Shown here one piece after another: positions 24,301 to 32,584 of a stretch of DNA of 64,000 nucleotides; the first letter of the stretch is position 1, and each line of letters opens with the position of its first letter. A program made the position numbers and the translations under genes. Origin of the DNA: Phallus indusiatus (taxonomy: Eukaryota; Basidiomycota; Agaricomycetes; Phallales; Phallaceae); the NCBI GenBank assembly GCA_027605045.1, contig JAQFWX010000071.1:124001-188000 (forward strand), written 5' to 3'. Under the pieces are notes generated by a model, which searched no databases, was not told the origin of the DNA, and was given only the letters and a program-made list of their open reading frames with translations.

Positions 24301-26196
24301 TTTCATACGCATATAACGTGAGCTACCGGTGTGTGATGCTGGAAGGATGAATTTTTTGCCAAGGTTAGCGGCCACTAAATTGCCATCGTCAGCGAAATAA
24401 GTCTCCTCAATTGTTTTATAGAGATCAGCGCGAAGCTGTTTCTGATTTCTCCTGAGATACTCAAGACGTTGCTCCTCTGCAGCTGCCCATCCATCCACAA
24501 TAAACTGCATGAACAGTTTACCTGCAAGAAATAATTTGCGAGTTGCGAGCGGACGGGGATGTAAATGATAAGCCAAGTATTTGACCATTGTCGCAGTCTT
24601 TTCTCCAGCCTCTGTTTGATATCTGATCCGAGGATGCCACCCAAGCTCACCGCCAGGGAAGAGAAGAACATAATGAAGAGGGAAATAGAGAGCATTAAGA
24701 GATGTGATGGTAAAAGATTGTCCATTAGTTCTCTGAATGGTCACTTCGCGTGGTCGGGTCATGGCCACATTATCAGGAACTAAAGCTGCAATTTCATCCC
24801 CCGTAGGCAAATTATTTGTGCGTTGATCGGTAGTAGGATCATAGGATATGAAAATTTCGAACCTGTTGTTATTTTGGCCTGCATCACGTAAACGTTGCAT
24901 CGCATTCTTGTATTGTTGGACATAAGGATTGTGTTCCATCATATCCTGCAGAATATGTAGAGTGGCAGCATCAAGAACCACAGCACCATTCCGATCACGA
25001 TTACGGTCCATCCTGACTCGATGAGCATCCACAGAATCATAGATATAAAGTTGAGCATACACCGCCTGCTCAAGATTCTCCGCCAATAAAGGGTGATGAC
25101 GGTGATATAAACTCCCTTGTAAATTGAGTGCGTATGGACCACCACCCTGAAGAAGGGACTGATCCCAGGTAGCTTGTAAAGATGTAAATGCCAGAGCAGA
25201 GTTGTACCGGCGAATGTTTGTCCTGAATGAGACAGCCTGAGGTGTTTGATCTGTAAGCAAAGACTGCAAAGGAGGTGGTGGTGGTAGAAAATCAGTAAGT
25301 TGAAGTTTGCCTTCCATACAGCACATGCCAAAAAGGAGATTATTTCGGGTTGATTTGCCCAGACACTCCATATACCAATGCAATGCCTGACAGCCACCAC
25401 ATATAATATTCATAGGACCACAATCGAACCTGGGAACATTATCCTGAACATTTCCACGTGCAGCCAAATTATGAAGTTTGAACTGATCGCAAGTGAAATT
25501 TCCAGGTTGTGGTGGTGGAATAGGGCGAACAGGCAGGCGTAAAGGAGCATGTGGAGGTGGAGGAGCAGGAGGAAGTGGAGGAGCAGGAGGAAGTGGAGGA
25601 GCAGGAGGAAGTGGAGGAGCAGGAGGAAGTGGAGGAGCAGGGGGAGGTTCAAGAGCACGAACGGGAGCAGGGGCGCGAGCAGGAGCAGGGACAGGAGGGA
25701 TAGGAGGTGCAGGAGGTGCAGGAGGTGCAGGAGGCACAGGAGGCACAGGGAGAACAGGGGCAGGAGGTGGAGATGGAGGGTTAGGAGCAAGGGCGCGCAT
25801 GGGAGCAGGAGCAGGAGGTGGAGGGAGAGGAGGACGCCCACGTCCACGTCCACGACTGGGCCCAGCAGTAGCATTTATATCAGGAGCTGGAGGCATTCTA
25901 ATCCCTCTTCCTCTTCCCCGTGTTGCATTCATAACCAACATTGAGGCATCAGCTGCTGCACGTAACTGTGCTACTCCAGCAGATCCAACAACAGGTGCTG
26001 GAGCAGGAGGAATAGCTGGTAGCAGTTGAGCCCGTATCTGTGCAACCATCGTACGTGGTGTCAGATCTTGGAAAGGATCTGCATCGGGAATTTGTGATTG
26101 AGGGGCGGAAGGCAATTGAGGGAAAAGAGGTGGTAAAGGAGGCTGAGGGTTCTGAGCATTTGCAGCACGCTCACGTCTCTCAGTAGCAGGGGTCAT
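21316..26196 (-). CDS. Helitron RepHel protein (HUH Rep + Pif1-like helicase)
   Basis: One uninterrupted frame of about 1626 aa from the ATG at 26196 (MTPATERRERAANAQNPQ); the open frame extends 39 codons further upstream, where WLRDPPTTP follows a likely acceptor, so a short 5' exon is possible. Order: an Ala/Pro-rich N-terminal region (about 25500-26100), a Cys-rich patch (CGGCQALHWY...CCMEGK) like the zinc-binding helitron-like N domain, the Rep domain with the HUH motif in LPHMHLMLWLERD and a Tyr motif in KYMHKYFYKG, then an SF1 helicase with Walker A GPGGTGKS, DEVP, and the C-terminal AFAMTINKSQGQSL and YVAFSRAT motifs. Rep nicks and rejoins single strands; the helicase unwinds the displaced strand. 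No stop or frameshift is present, so the element may be active. Confidence 0.95.
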   Translation of the reverse strand: MTPATERRERAANAQNPQPPLPPLFPQLPSAPQSQIPDADPFQDLTPRTMVAQIRAQLLPAIPPAPAPVVGSAGVAQLRAAADASMLVMNATRGRGRGIRMPPAPDINATAGPSRGRGRGRPPLPPPPAPAPMRALAPNPPSPPPAPVLPVPPVPPAPPAPPAPPIPPVPAPARAPAPVRALEPPPAPPLPPAPPLPPAPPLPPAPPLPPAPPPPHAPLRLPVRPIPPPQPGNFTCDQFKLHNLAARGNVQDNVPRFDCGPMNIICGGCQALHWYMECLGKSTRNNLLFGMCCMEGKLQLTDFLPPPPPLQSLLTDQTPQAVSFRTNIRRYNSALAFTSLQATWDQSLLQGGGPYALNLQGSLYHRHHPLLAENLEQAVYAQLYIYDSVDAHRVRMDRNRDRNGAVVLDAATLHILQDMMEHNPYVQQYKNAMQRLRDAGQNNNRFEIFISYDPTTDQRTNNLPTGDEIAALVPDNVAMTRPREVTIQRTNGQSFTITSLNALYFPLHYVLLFPGGELGWHPRIRYQTEAGEKTATMVKYLAYHLHPRPLATRKLFLAGKLFMQFIVDGWAAAEEQRLEYLRRNQKQLRADLYKTIEETYFADDGNLVAANLGKKFILPASHTGSSRYMRMKLQNSFAIVRTRGSGDIFLTMTANAQWPEIVNNLEPGQTYADRPDLVNRVFLMKMKALLHLITKQHIFGKVAAYVYVIEFQKRGLPHMHLMLWLERDYKFHTPQDVDSLISAQIPDPQTHPRLHALVTKYMMHGPCGAANPNAPCMVNGKCSKHFPKPFRDTTSVNEEGYPQYARPDNGRTHQHRNHVLHNGYVVPYCWLLLLLFECHINVELTFNVKSIKYMHKYFYKGHDRITMQFGRSIDEIEQYSNARYVSAHEAIWRIMEFDVHGMNPAVIPLPVHLDQEQTVIFDENDDVIDIRDRAITKTTMLMGYFTLNEVDEHARQYLYIQIPESYVWNENKHKWTIRQRHECIGRIHWVSPMAGERYYLRLLLTVVRGATSYESLRTFDGVVHPTFQAACLARGLIQDDSEWRACLREASNIRTGTELRYLFATILLFCQPTMPHELWNEFKAFICDDLRYALVHHYHQPDPTEDQIYDLGLYKLNQILSRSNRRLNDFPAMPLPAFDWDPILHPNRFIAEQMYDVQEQTVIIEWNLPLLNLEQRAAFDAIEESVIQKQGKLFFLNGPGGTGKSFVWNTLAASLRARNLIVLCVASSGIASLILTGGRTAHNMFGIPLEISEGSVCSPRKSDDKAKMIAKADLIIWDEVPMQHRHVVECVDRTLRDFCDQPNKPFGGITVAWGGDFQQTLPVVEKGSKHMIINACIQQSVLWQRTTVLHLRENMRIEAQDPNSAHFAQWLLDVGHARDLPPDGMLTVPERMRTGPETQNLISEIYPDFINRQDQFYLERAILCPRNSEVDDINASILTNYPGEAKVYNSADSVRDDSGNQDGDIPYPTDYLTSISIGGLPLGKLELKVGVPLMLLRNLDPGQGLCNGTRLRLLQMRHKILQVRILTGPGAGNLAFIPRITLTSGTQLPFVLCRRQFPVRLAFAMTINKSQGQSLGTVGVDLRYSVFSHGQLYVAFSRATNSERVKVLLNENSTKTSNVVYNEVLL
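25555..25640 (-). repeat. Tandem 18-bp repeat coding PPLPPA units
   Basis: About four copies of GGAGGAGCAGGAGGAAGT on the plus strand encode repeated PPAPPLP in the N-terminal region of RepHel. Further Pro/Ala repeats continue to about 25830. Confidence 0.8.
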
Positions 26197-26313
26197 GATA
26201 CGGCTTGCACGCTCAGCAGCACGCTCGTGCGTCCGATTACGCTCAGGTGTCGTAGGCGGATCCCTAAGCCAAAATGAATATTTTATTGAAAGAATAAATA
26301 AACAAACATACAT

Positions 26314-27297
26314 TTATCAGAAACAGAATATTCTGAAAGGAGATGGCAAGAGAACAGCAATATGATGATAAGCTATAAAGAAGAGTTGAAAATTGAATTT
26401 TTTTAGAAAAAATAAAAATAATTTACTTACAGAAGGAACAAAAAATATTTCTGTGAAAAAGAAATACCAAATAGGAGCCAAAGAAAATCCAGAACCACAG
26501 GAAACCACAGGAAGCCAAGACCAAAAGGAAATCCAGGAAGATGCTTAGATGGAGCCCAGCCAAGCCCCCACCGAGTACTATCGCAAGCAGCTCCACCAGG
26601 GAATTCGCCGCAGACAGTGCTGAGATATAAACACCTATATATGACTCGAGGCTAAATCTGACAGTCAAGACTATCAAGAAACAGTCCGAGTTAGGCTACT
26701 CGCACCGCAGTGTGAGAGAGGTACTTGGCAGCAGCGAACTAAGGCTGCGCAGGCGCACTTCACACACTATAGGCTTGATCTACCTGGGTCACTCTTATCA
26801 AACACTCGGCAAGCGTCCAAAAGGCTAAGCAGAAAAACACAGAGAAAAAAGTCAGGAAGGAAGAGGGGGGGATCAAAAAATAGAGAGGTCGAAAGCCAGG
26901 ACGGAAAGAGAGAGCCAGAAAGGGGGAAAAAGCCAGGAAGGAGCTATGAAAATAAAGAGAATTTGTTAAGGAATATATTATTTATTATGAAAAGGATAAT
27001 TACACACTCTAAACAGAAAGATGTAGGTTGTAAATGGGAAGGAAAGCTAACAAATGGTGGGGGGGAGAAGGGAAGGGGATGGGCCGAAAAACCTGCATAG
27101 TCTGCCAGCAGTCTGCCAGCCCTCTGCCAGCTCACTACTTCGTGCTGAAGGCATGTTGCTTACATCAGCGCTTCACACACCGGTGGCTCGGCTTCGCCTC
27201 GCATTGGGCCAGAGCTCGGCTGCGCCTCGCGCCAAGAATTACGTAATTAATTTGTCAGCCTTCTACTTAGTCATCGTTGCCTTTTCATTAGTATTGA
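26314..27297 (-). other. Helitron 5' non-coding leader
   Basis: About 980 nt upstream of the RepHel frame holds no convincing ORF. It includes an A-rich strip (26780-27000) and a GC-rich pair of near-repeats, CTCGGCTTCGCCTCGC and CTCGGCTGCGCCTCGC, at about 27186-27232. It probably carries the RepHel promoter and possibly a spliced leader exon (a GTAAGT donor lies near 26430 on the minus strand). Confidence 0.5.
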
Positions 27298-28249
27298 TCA
27301 GATCGAAGTTGTTCTTCGTTCCTCGTTACTGATTCGAGCTTCTGCTGCGAGGCTTTTAGTTGTTCTTCAGTCGCTCGGAGTTGGGATATAACCGATTCCT
27401 GTGATGTGTTATGTTGTTTGGCTTGAACGGATGCCTTCTTGACCTCGTTTTCTAACTTTGTCGTCAGGCTGTGCAGGTCGACTTTGTGTTTGGCTTCCAA
27501 TTGACGTATGGTCTTCTTCAGCTGGTCAATCTCTTGGTGGTTTGAGCGGTATCTGGTTTTCTCCTGGTCGACGGCCTCGAGTTTAGATTTCAAAGACTTG
27601 ATCTCCGTCTTATCGTGGTTCGTCACCTTCATCATGTCCTTTAGTTTGCGCTCTGCCGCATCCAATTGCTTTTGTAGCTCTACGGAACTGCCAGCATAAT
27701 TCGAGAATTCCTTTCGACACCGACATGTCTCTCGTTCTGCAGTATGCTAAAAGAAATGAGGTGAGCAAGGTAAGTTCGGTAATCCATAGTAGTCAAACTT
27801 AACATGTCTTATCTCCTTCTCCTCAGATTCGTATTCAGGCATTGCCACGCGAGTATTCTTGCGAGCCTTGCATGTGGTTTAGCGCTTTAATCATTCGTAA
27901 GGAGGAAAGACGGTTGCTGGCATAAATACATACTGCGGGAGTTCTTGCCAATGAGCCGTCAACTTCCGCTCGCAATGCAGCATTAATTTCCGTCAGAGAG
28001 GCTAGCTGCCGATCTTGCTCAGCTAATTTGTCTTCGTATTTGCGCAGCGTCTTCTTGTGTTCGTCCAATATGTCCTGATTCCTTGTTTTTAATATCCCTA
28101 TCTACACTTGGATAAGTTATAGATCTTCGAACAATGTTGATCGTTACCTGTTCCAGCAGGTATGAAGTCGTATTTGAAGTCCCAGAAATTTCGGGTGCAC
28201 CCGAACAAGTCGAGACAGGTCCCAGATTCTCTTCAGTAGAACTCTCCAT
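27298..28249 (-). pseudogene. 5' half of the Helitron-split coiled-coil gene
   Basis: Starts at ATG 28249 with MESSTEENLGPVSTCSGAPE, a Ser/Thr-rich head. Spliced exons then give NQDILDEHKKTLRKYEDKLA, a stretch with ERETCRCRKEFSNYAGSSVE and about 150 residues of coiled coil ending ESVTRNEEQLRSD. At 27297/27298 the host sequence stops and the Helitron begins; three codons into the element a TAA ends the frame. A truncated protein of about 260 aa lacking the C-terminal HMMR-like motif is the only simple product. The join with 19930-21254 would read EEQLRSD then LQLTHEE in one heptad-compatible frame. Whether the truncated protein is made cannot be seen. Confidence 0.72.
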
Positions 28250-28675
28250 GAATTTGAAGGAATGTGTTCATTAGCTTAAACTCTTACTATTTCTTTCCTT
28301 TGCAATCCTTTCCATCTTGATTTGTCTCGGCCAAAAGAACGACTTGAGAGGACCACGACGTTTACAAGTTGGGGAAAGACTTTAAAGATTGAACAAGTCC
28401 TAGTCGCGACGCGATCGGCGTGTCCACTGCCGGTATTGCCGAAAACCACCACGTGATCAAATAATGTTGATTTAGAGTCACGTGGACCACGCGTCAAGTC
28501 ACATGTGACTTCCGCTGTGTCTACACTTGCACTTATCTACCAGAAATTATCTATTGAATTTATGATATTGACATTACATGGCTCCTCAATGTCACCTTTT
28601 TGGTATGCTTTTATGTGTTGTTCCACCGAGAAGGCATAGCTGCTAGATTCCCAATGAGGATCAAGTAAAAATACC
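28250..28675 (-). promoter_or_regulatory. Promoter region with two E-boxes and a 16-bp palindrome
   Basis: This 426-bp gap lies upstream of the split coiled-coil gene. It has CACGTG E-boxes at 28450-28455 and 28479-28484 and a perfect palindrome AAGTCACATGTGACTT at 28496-28511. CACGTG is the core site of bHLH factors such as Cbf1. The cluster spans about 60 bp. The 3' end of the PPR gene also lies here. Confidence 0.5.
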
Positions 28676-30569
28676 CTAATTGGTATTTGTTGATCGTGAA
28701 ATGACTTCGGAGTCGTTACTTGGACCATTTGAGCCGAACTCTTCCCATTGCTGAGAATCATCCTTTTCAACGGTTGCTGTTGAGGGGGAGAGATTTTCTT
28801 TATGGTCAATCAACTTTTGAAGGTCGGGATCCATCCTATATCCACATTCCATCATCTCGTCGTGAGCAATTTTCCATCGCTGATCGTCAAAATAAAGGCA
28901 TTTCCGAATGATAGCCGCGTAAACATTGCGTGGAGGCTTATGACCCAGCATCTTCATTTCCTCAAGGTAAAAGAAGGCTTCTTCATAGGGTTTGCCGGTG
29001 AGACAGAGGAGAATCATGCGCTCGAATGTTTTGGCGTTGGGTGCTAACCCGAATTCCCGCATATCAGATAAGATCTTCTCTCCCAGATCCCTGTGTCTAA
29101 AATTGATGCATCCGCTGAGCAGTATATTGAAGGTCTCAATGGTCGGCTTGGCTGCGAAATTGGGAATAGCTTTATAGATGCCGATGGACCGCTGCAGGTC
29201 TTTCGCAAGAATAGTGGCTAAGAGAACGACGTTGATCGAATGGATATCAACCGTTTTCCCGTCTTCGTGTACTTTTTCCAGTAGTGACCACGCCTCGTCT
29301 ATCCTGTCGATGTCAGAACCTATGCAGTTGACCAGCGGCTCCAGAGTCTCTTGTTTAAAGTCAATACGAAGAGAACGCAACATGTCTATGACCTCAAATG
29401 CCTCGCGGAACATCTTGTGGTGACAATAGGCTTCAAGAACTGGTGCAAGGTGGTATTCCTGTATCGGCACCTGCATTCGCTGCAAGGCTTTTAAAGCATC
29501 GACAGCTAACTCTACAAGTCCATGCCGTCCTGCAGTGTTCAGAATTTCAATACATTGCCCTTCGTCGGGAGTAATTTGGAATTCTTTTATTTGGTTCCAC
29601 GCAGCCAGCGTGCCTTCTTCCTACACAAAGAAATGTTAATATGCCTGATTTTGAAAACAAAACTTCCATCAACGCACAAAATGTACAGCTGTCGAAGCCG
29701 AAAGAATATTCATCCAATCTGAGGCTTGTAATGAACGTGGTACTGTTGATTCGAAAACATAGGCAATTTCGAGAGCAAGCCGGGGATGTCCTAAACTGGC
29801 AGCAAGGTCTATGATTATCTGGACAGTTTTGAGATTAAGGGGAACTCCACGATAAGTCATGTCAGCAAAGGCATGCATACACATCTCAAGGTTATGAGAA
29901 TTGGCATAGTGTCGCATTATATAGTAATAGGTATCCATATTCGGAGAAATCCCGACACGTTGTATAGCGTCCAGAAGGCCATCGACACTGAAGTTCTCGT
30001 TAAAAAGTTGAGCCTACGATATACACGTTGACCATTAGCATTAGACAAGAAAGTGTACAATTGACTGGCTACTCACAGAAAGTACGATGTTAAAGAGCTC
30101 TACGTCTGGAGAAAGGCCAATACTTCGCATATCTTCTAAAAGGGATATAGTCTCTTCTCCCAAGTACCTATTTGCACAGGTTTTTATCAAATCTTTATAG
30201 AACGTGATATCTGGTCGAGTCCCAGACTCCTTCATCTTTTTGCAAATTTCGAAAGCACGAACAACATCGCCGAGCCGGACACAGCGAGAAAGCTCCACTC
30301 GCAACTGTCCAGTAGAACTTTGTGCCAATAGGGGAGGCCTTTTGTACGTCGAAGGGGGCGTTGCATATAGCTTCGATGAGGACTGCCTAGGCAAGGTGGA
30401 TTGCCGCGGAGAAGGCGGGTCAATGGCAGCCGAGGTGGATAGAGCACGGTCAAGTCCTTGTAATTCAACAGTTGTTCGATAGTAAAATTCCAAACGTGTT
30501 TAAAGACGTACTAGGGCAACATTTCCAAGGATATAACGGCCGCGCACACTGGGCAAGACGGAAGGACAT
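28676..30569 (-). CDS. Mitochondrial pentatricopeptide repeat (PPR) protein
   Basis: Multi-exon gene for a PPR protein, probably mitochondrial, a class that binds organellar RNA. The start is ATG 30569, MSFRLAQCARPLYPWKCCP, a basic presequence-like N-terminus. A 54-nt intron (30458-30511) joins it in frame to RLDRALSTSAAIDPPSPRQS; no other ATG fits the long open frame. PPR motifs are seen at DVVRAFEICKKMKESGTRPD, ETISLLEDMRSIGLSPDVEL, then in later exons at EMCMHAFADMTYRGVPLNLK, AAWNQIKEFQITPDEGQ and ILSDMREFGLAPNAKTFERM, with about nine repeats in all. The C-terminal tail (DDSQQWEEFGSNG) is acidic and disordered. The specific RNA target is unknown. Divergent from SNU23 with only 54 bp between starts. 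Confidence 0.88.
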
Positions 30570-30623
30570 GAAAGATGTTGCTTACATAATTCCACATATA
30601 ACCGTTCGCGAATTGCCACCACA
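30570..30623. promoter_or_regulatory. Very short divergent promoter, PPR gene / SNU23
   Basis: Only 54 bp separate the two start codons, so core promoter elements probably overlap with the opposite 5' UTR. Confidence 0.5.
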
Positions 30624-31450
30624 ATGAGCGGACAACAGGCGAAGGTTCACGACGTTACTGCACGGAAGACATGGGATCGAGAAGGCTCGCACAATTTTCA
30701 TAACCCTCCCTGTACAGATTGATCAAACGTTCTCTAGAATATGCCGCTAGGGCGAAGGCTAAGGATGAAGAAGAACGTGAAATTATGCAGAAGAAAGACG
30801 AAATGATACGTCAAGGTGAGGCCTCACAATCAATTCAATCAATATATGTATGATTTACTCCCCACTTAGGCAAAAAGCCCCGTGCTCGTGTAAAGGAGGA
30901 GCTCCCGAAACCTACAGAGCTTATGAAGCAACGGGACAACGATCTAGAATTAGACAAGAACTTGGGGAAGACAATGATTGTTCAGAATCCTGGTGCTAGA
31001 GGACCTGGTCAACCGGGGTTCTATTGTGAGCTTTGTAGCCGGAATCACAAAGATACTGCCGGATACCTAGATCACTTAAACAGTCGTGCGCGTACGTTTA
31101 ATTTTCAAAATTCAGATAGATGGCTTGTAAAACAATTCTGCATAGACTTACGCCGCCTGGGGCAGTCAACGAAAATAGAACGATCCACAGTCGAACAAGT
31201 CCGGGCTCGCATTGCGCTCTTACGCGAGCAGACTAAGGTTGCTTCACAGTCCAAAGCCTTTGACTTTGATATGCGACTGAAGGAGATTCAAGCCAAAGAG
31301 GACCAAATCCGCCTGGAAAAGAAGATGGCCAAAAAGACCGCGAGAGACGCCGCACGCATGGAAATTGTCAAGGATACCATAGTTCAAGCCGAAGACAATG
31401 AAATGGCCAACTTAATGGGTTTTTCAGGATTCGGCTCGTCAAAGAAGTAG
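30624..31450 (+). CDS. SNU23: U4/U6.U5 tri-snRNP zinc-finger protein Snu23/ZMAT2
   Basis: Encodes a small spliceosomal protein of the tri-snRNP and B complex. After the first intron the sequence reads KTWDREEYAARAKAKDEEER, matching ZMAT2 (WDKDEY). The GELGKTIV-like block is DLELDKNLGKTMIVQNPGAR. The zinc finger FYCELCSRNHKDTAGYLDHL is completed by an intron at 31092-31145: splicing gives NSRAHLRRLGQSTKIERSTV, supplying the second zinc-binding His. It continues with TVEQVRARIALLREQ, a charged coil and the fungal C-terminus MGFSGFGSSKK. The first intron (30685-30737) has a GC donor. Length about 225 aa. It is convergent with the BAG1-like gene. Confidence 0.93.
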
Positions 31451-31624
31451 CATGCGATATTTGTGTAAAAAGGATATGATGTAAGATTACATTCACCAAG
31501 ATATATACTTATCCTAATTACCCAGCTAAGCTAACAGCGCACCATGAGATATGTATACAGGGCTATAACAGGACATTTCAGGTAATGAAAAAGCAGGCAC
31601 ACACACGGCGATCATGAAGCAAGT

Positions 31625-32323
31625 CTAATTAGCGTTGTCTCTGCAGTTTTGCCAGCTGTCATCCAGTTTGTCTAACATACCCTGGACTTCGCATACGACT
31701 CCCTTCCGCTGTGATCGCGCCTCCTCCCACGTTCCTTCAGGTGTAAGAGCGTCTAGACGCAACAAACATTGCAGAAGAAGCTCTCCTAAGCGCATGTGTT
31801 CTTTTTTCAACTCTGCAAGGGGGGCAGGTGACGATTTGGTGCGAACGGAAAACTGATCTAACAAAGGGACGAGCGATCGAATCCTGTGAACTTCATCCTG
31901 AATCTTCTGGATAAAGTCTGACTCGGCTGACTTTAATGAAGACGCCTTGGGTGTTGAGGATGGCGCGTCTTTGGTAGGCGGCCGGTCTGCTGAACCGACC
32001 ATATGAATGGTAGATCCTTCTTTAATACCATACACGGAGACTAGTTCGGAAGATGTTAATATGGTAAATAGTAATGAAAGAAACTGAAATACTTACTTGG
32101 ACAAGCGTCATCTTTCATTATTGCACCTCCGTAAATGAGTTTGATGTGCTCGATTGGTATTTGAGAGTATTCCGCAAGTGATTGTCGGATTGCACCGAGT
32201 CTAGGGTCGGGTGAAGGGAGAGCAACATGTAGCCTGTCGAAGGCACATATTCAGCCAAGAGCCTTGGAAAGATTTTGAAACTGTTCTGAACCTTTCTTTA
32301 CCCCATTTTACATGGATACTCAT
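31625..32323 (-). CDS. BAG1-like Hsp70 cochaperone (ubiquitin-like + BAG)
   Basis: Three exons encode about 200 aa. Exon 1 is MSIHVKWGKER; the next exon continues LHVALPSPDPRLGAIRQSLA, then EHIKLIYGGAIMKDD, a ubiquitin-like domain of the BAG1 type. After a 70-nt-class intron it reads SVYGIKEGSTIHMVGS. A Ser/Pro/Lys linker precedes a three-helix BAG domain (SDFIQKIQDEVHRIRSLVPL, LKKEHMRLGELLLQCLLRLD, QGMLDKLDDSWQNCRD). BAG domains bind the Hsp70 nucleotide-binding domain and drive ADP release; the UBL can dock the proteasome, as in fission yeast Bag101/Bag102. The start at 32323 is fixed by the conserved MSIHVKWG beginning. No membrane anchor is present. Divergent from PBS2. Confidence 0.88.
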
Positions 32324-32584
32324 AATATTACGAATTTTTTATGTTGTAAAATTCGTCTATCTCTGGCGAAGAAAAGGCTTTGCGTGGAGTGGGGAAAGAC
32401 AAGAACGACTGAAAGTTTTGGAAGTATTTTACCATTTCACCATAACATAATCGGCACGCGTTCCACTCACCGTTGCACCACCGACACAGCCCAAAAGCAG
32501 ACGTGACGGTCACAAACTTATTAACAGTCACAGCGCTATGTGTAAGCCGGTTGGCTTCTCCTTCTCCTCCTCCTTCTCAACGTC

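Larger units (their letters stand above)
21255..27297 (-). mobile_element. Autonomous Helitron inserted in a host exon
   Basis: A 6043-bp rolling-circle transposon read on the minus strand. The 5' end is TCAATACTAATG after a host A; the 3' end is CACCCTTG before a host T, matching Helitron insertion between A and T without target duplication. A GC-rich hairpin (GCGCGGC, loop of 2, GCCGCGC at 21268-21283) lies 9 nt before the terminal CTTG, as in known Helitrons. The terminus is CTTG rather than the consensus CTRR. The element carries one very long RepHel gene in the same orientation as the host gene. Ends were set by the requirement that the host reading frame be restored; starting at the TC two codons upstream also restores frame, so the boundary may shift by 6 bp at the 5' side and 1 bp at the 3' side (CTTGT end). 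Confidence 0.88.

Noticed and set aside
25493..26029. Plus-strand Gly/Ala-rich frame of 178 codons
   Set aside because: It mirrors the Pro/Ala repeats of the RepHel gene on the other strand.
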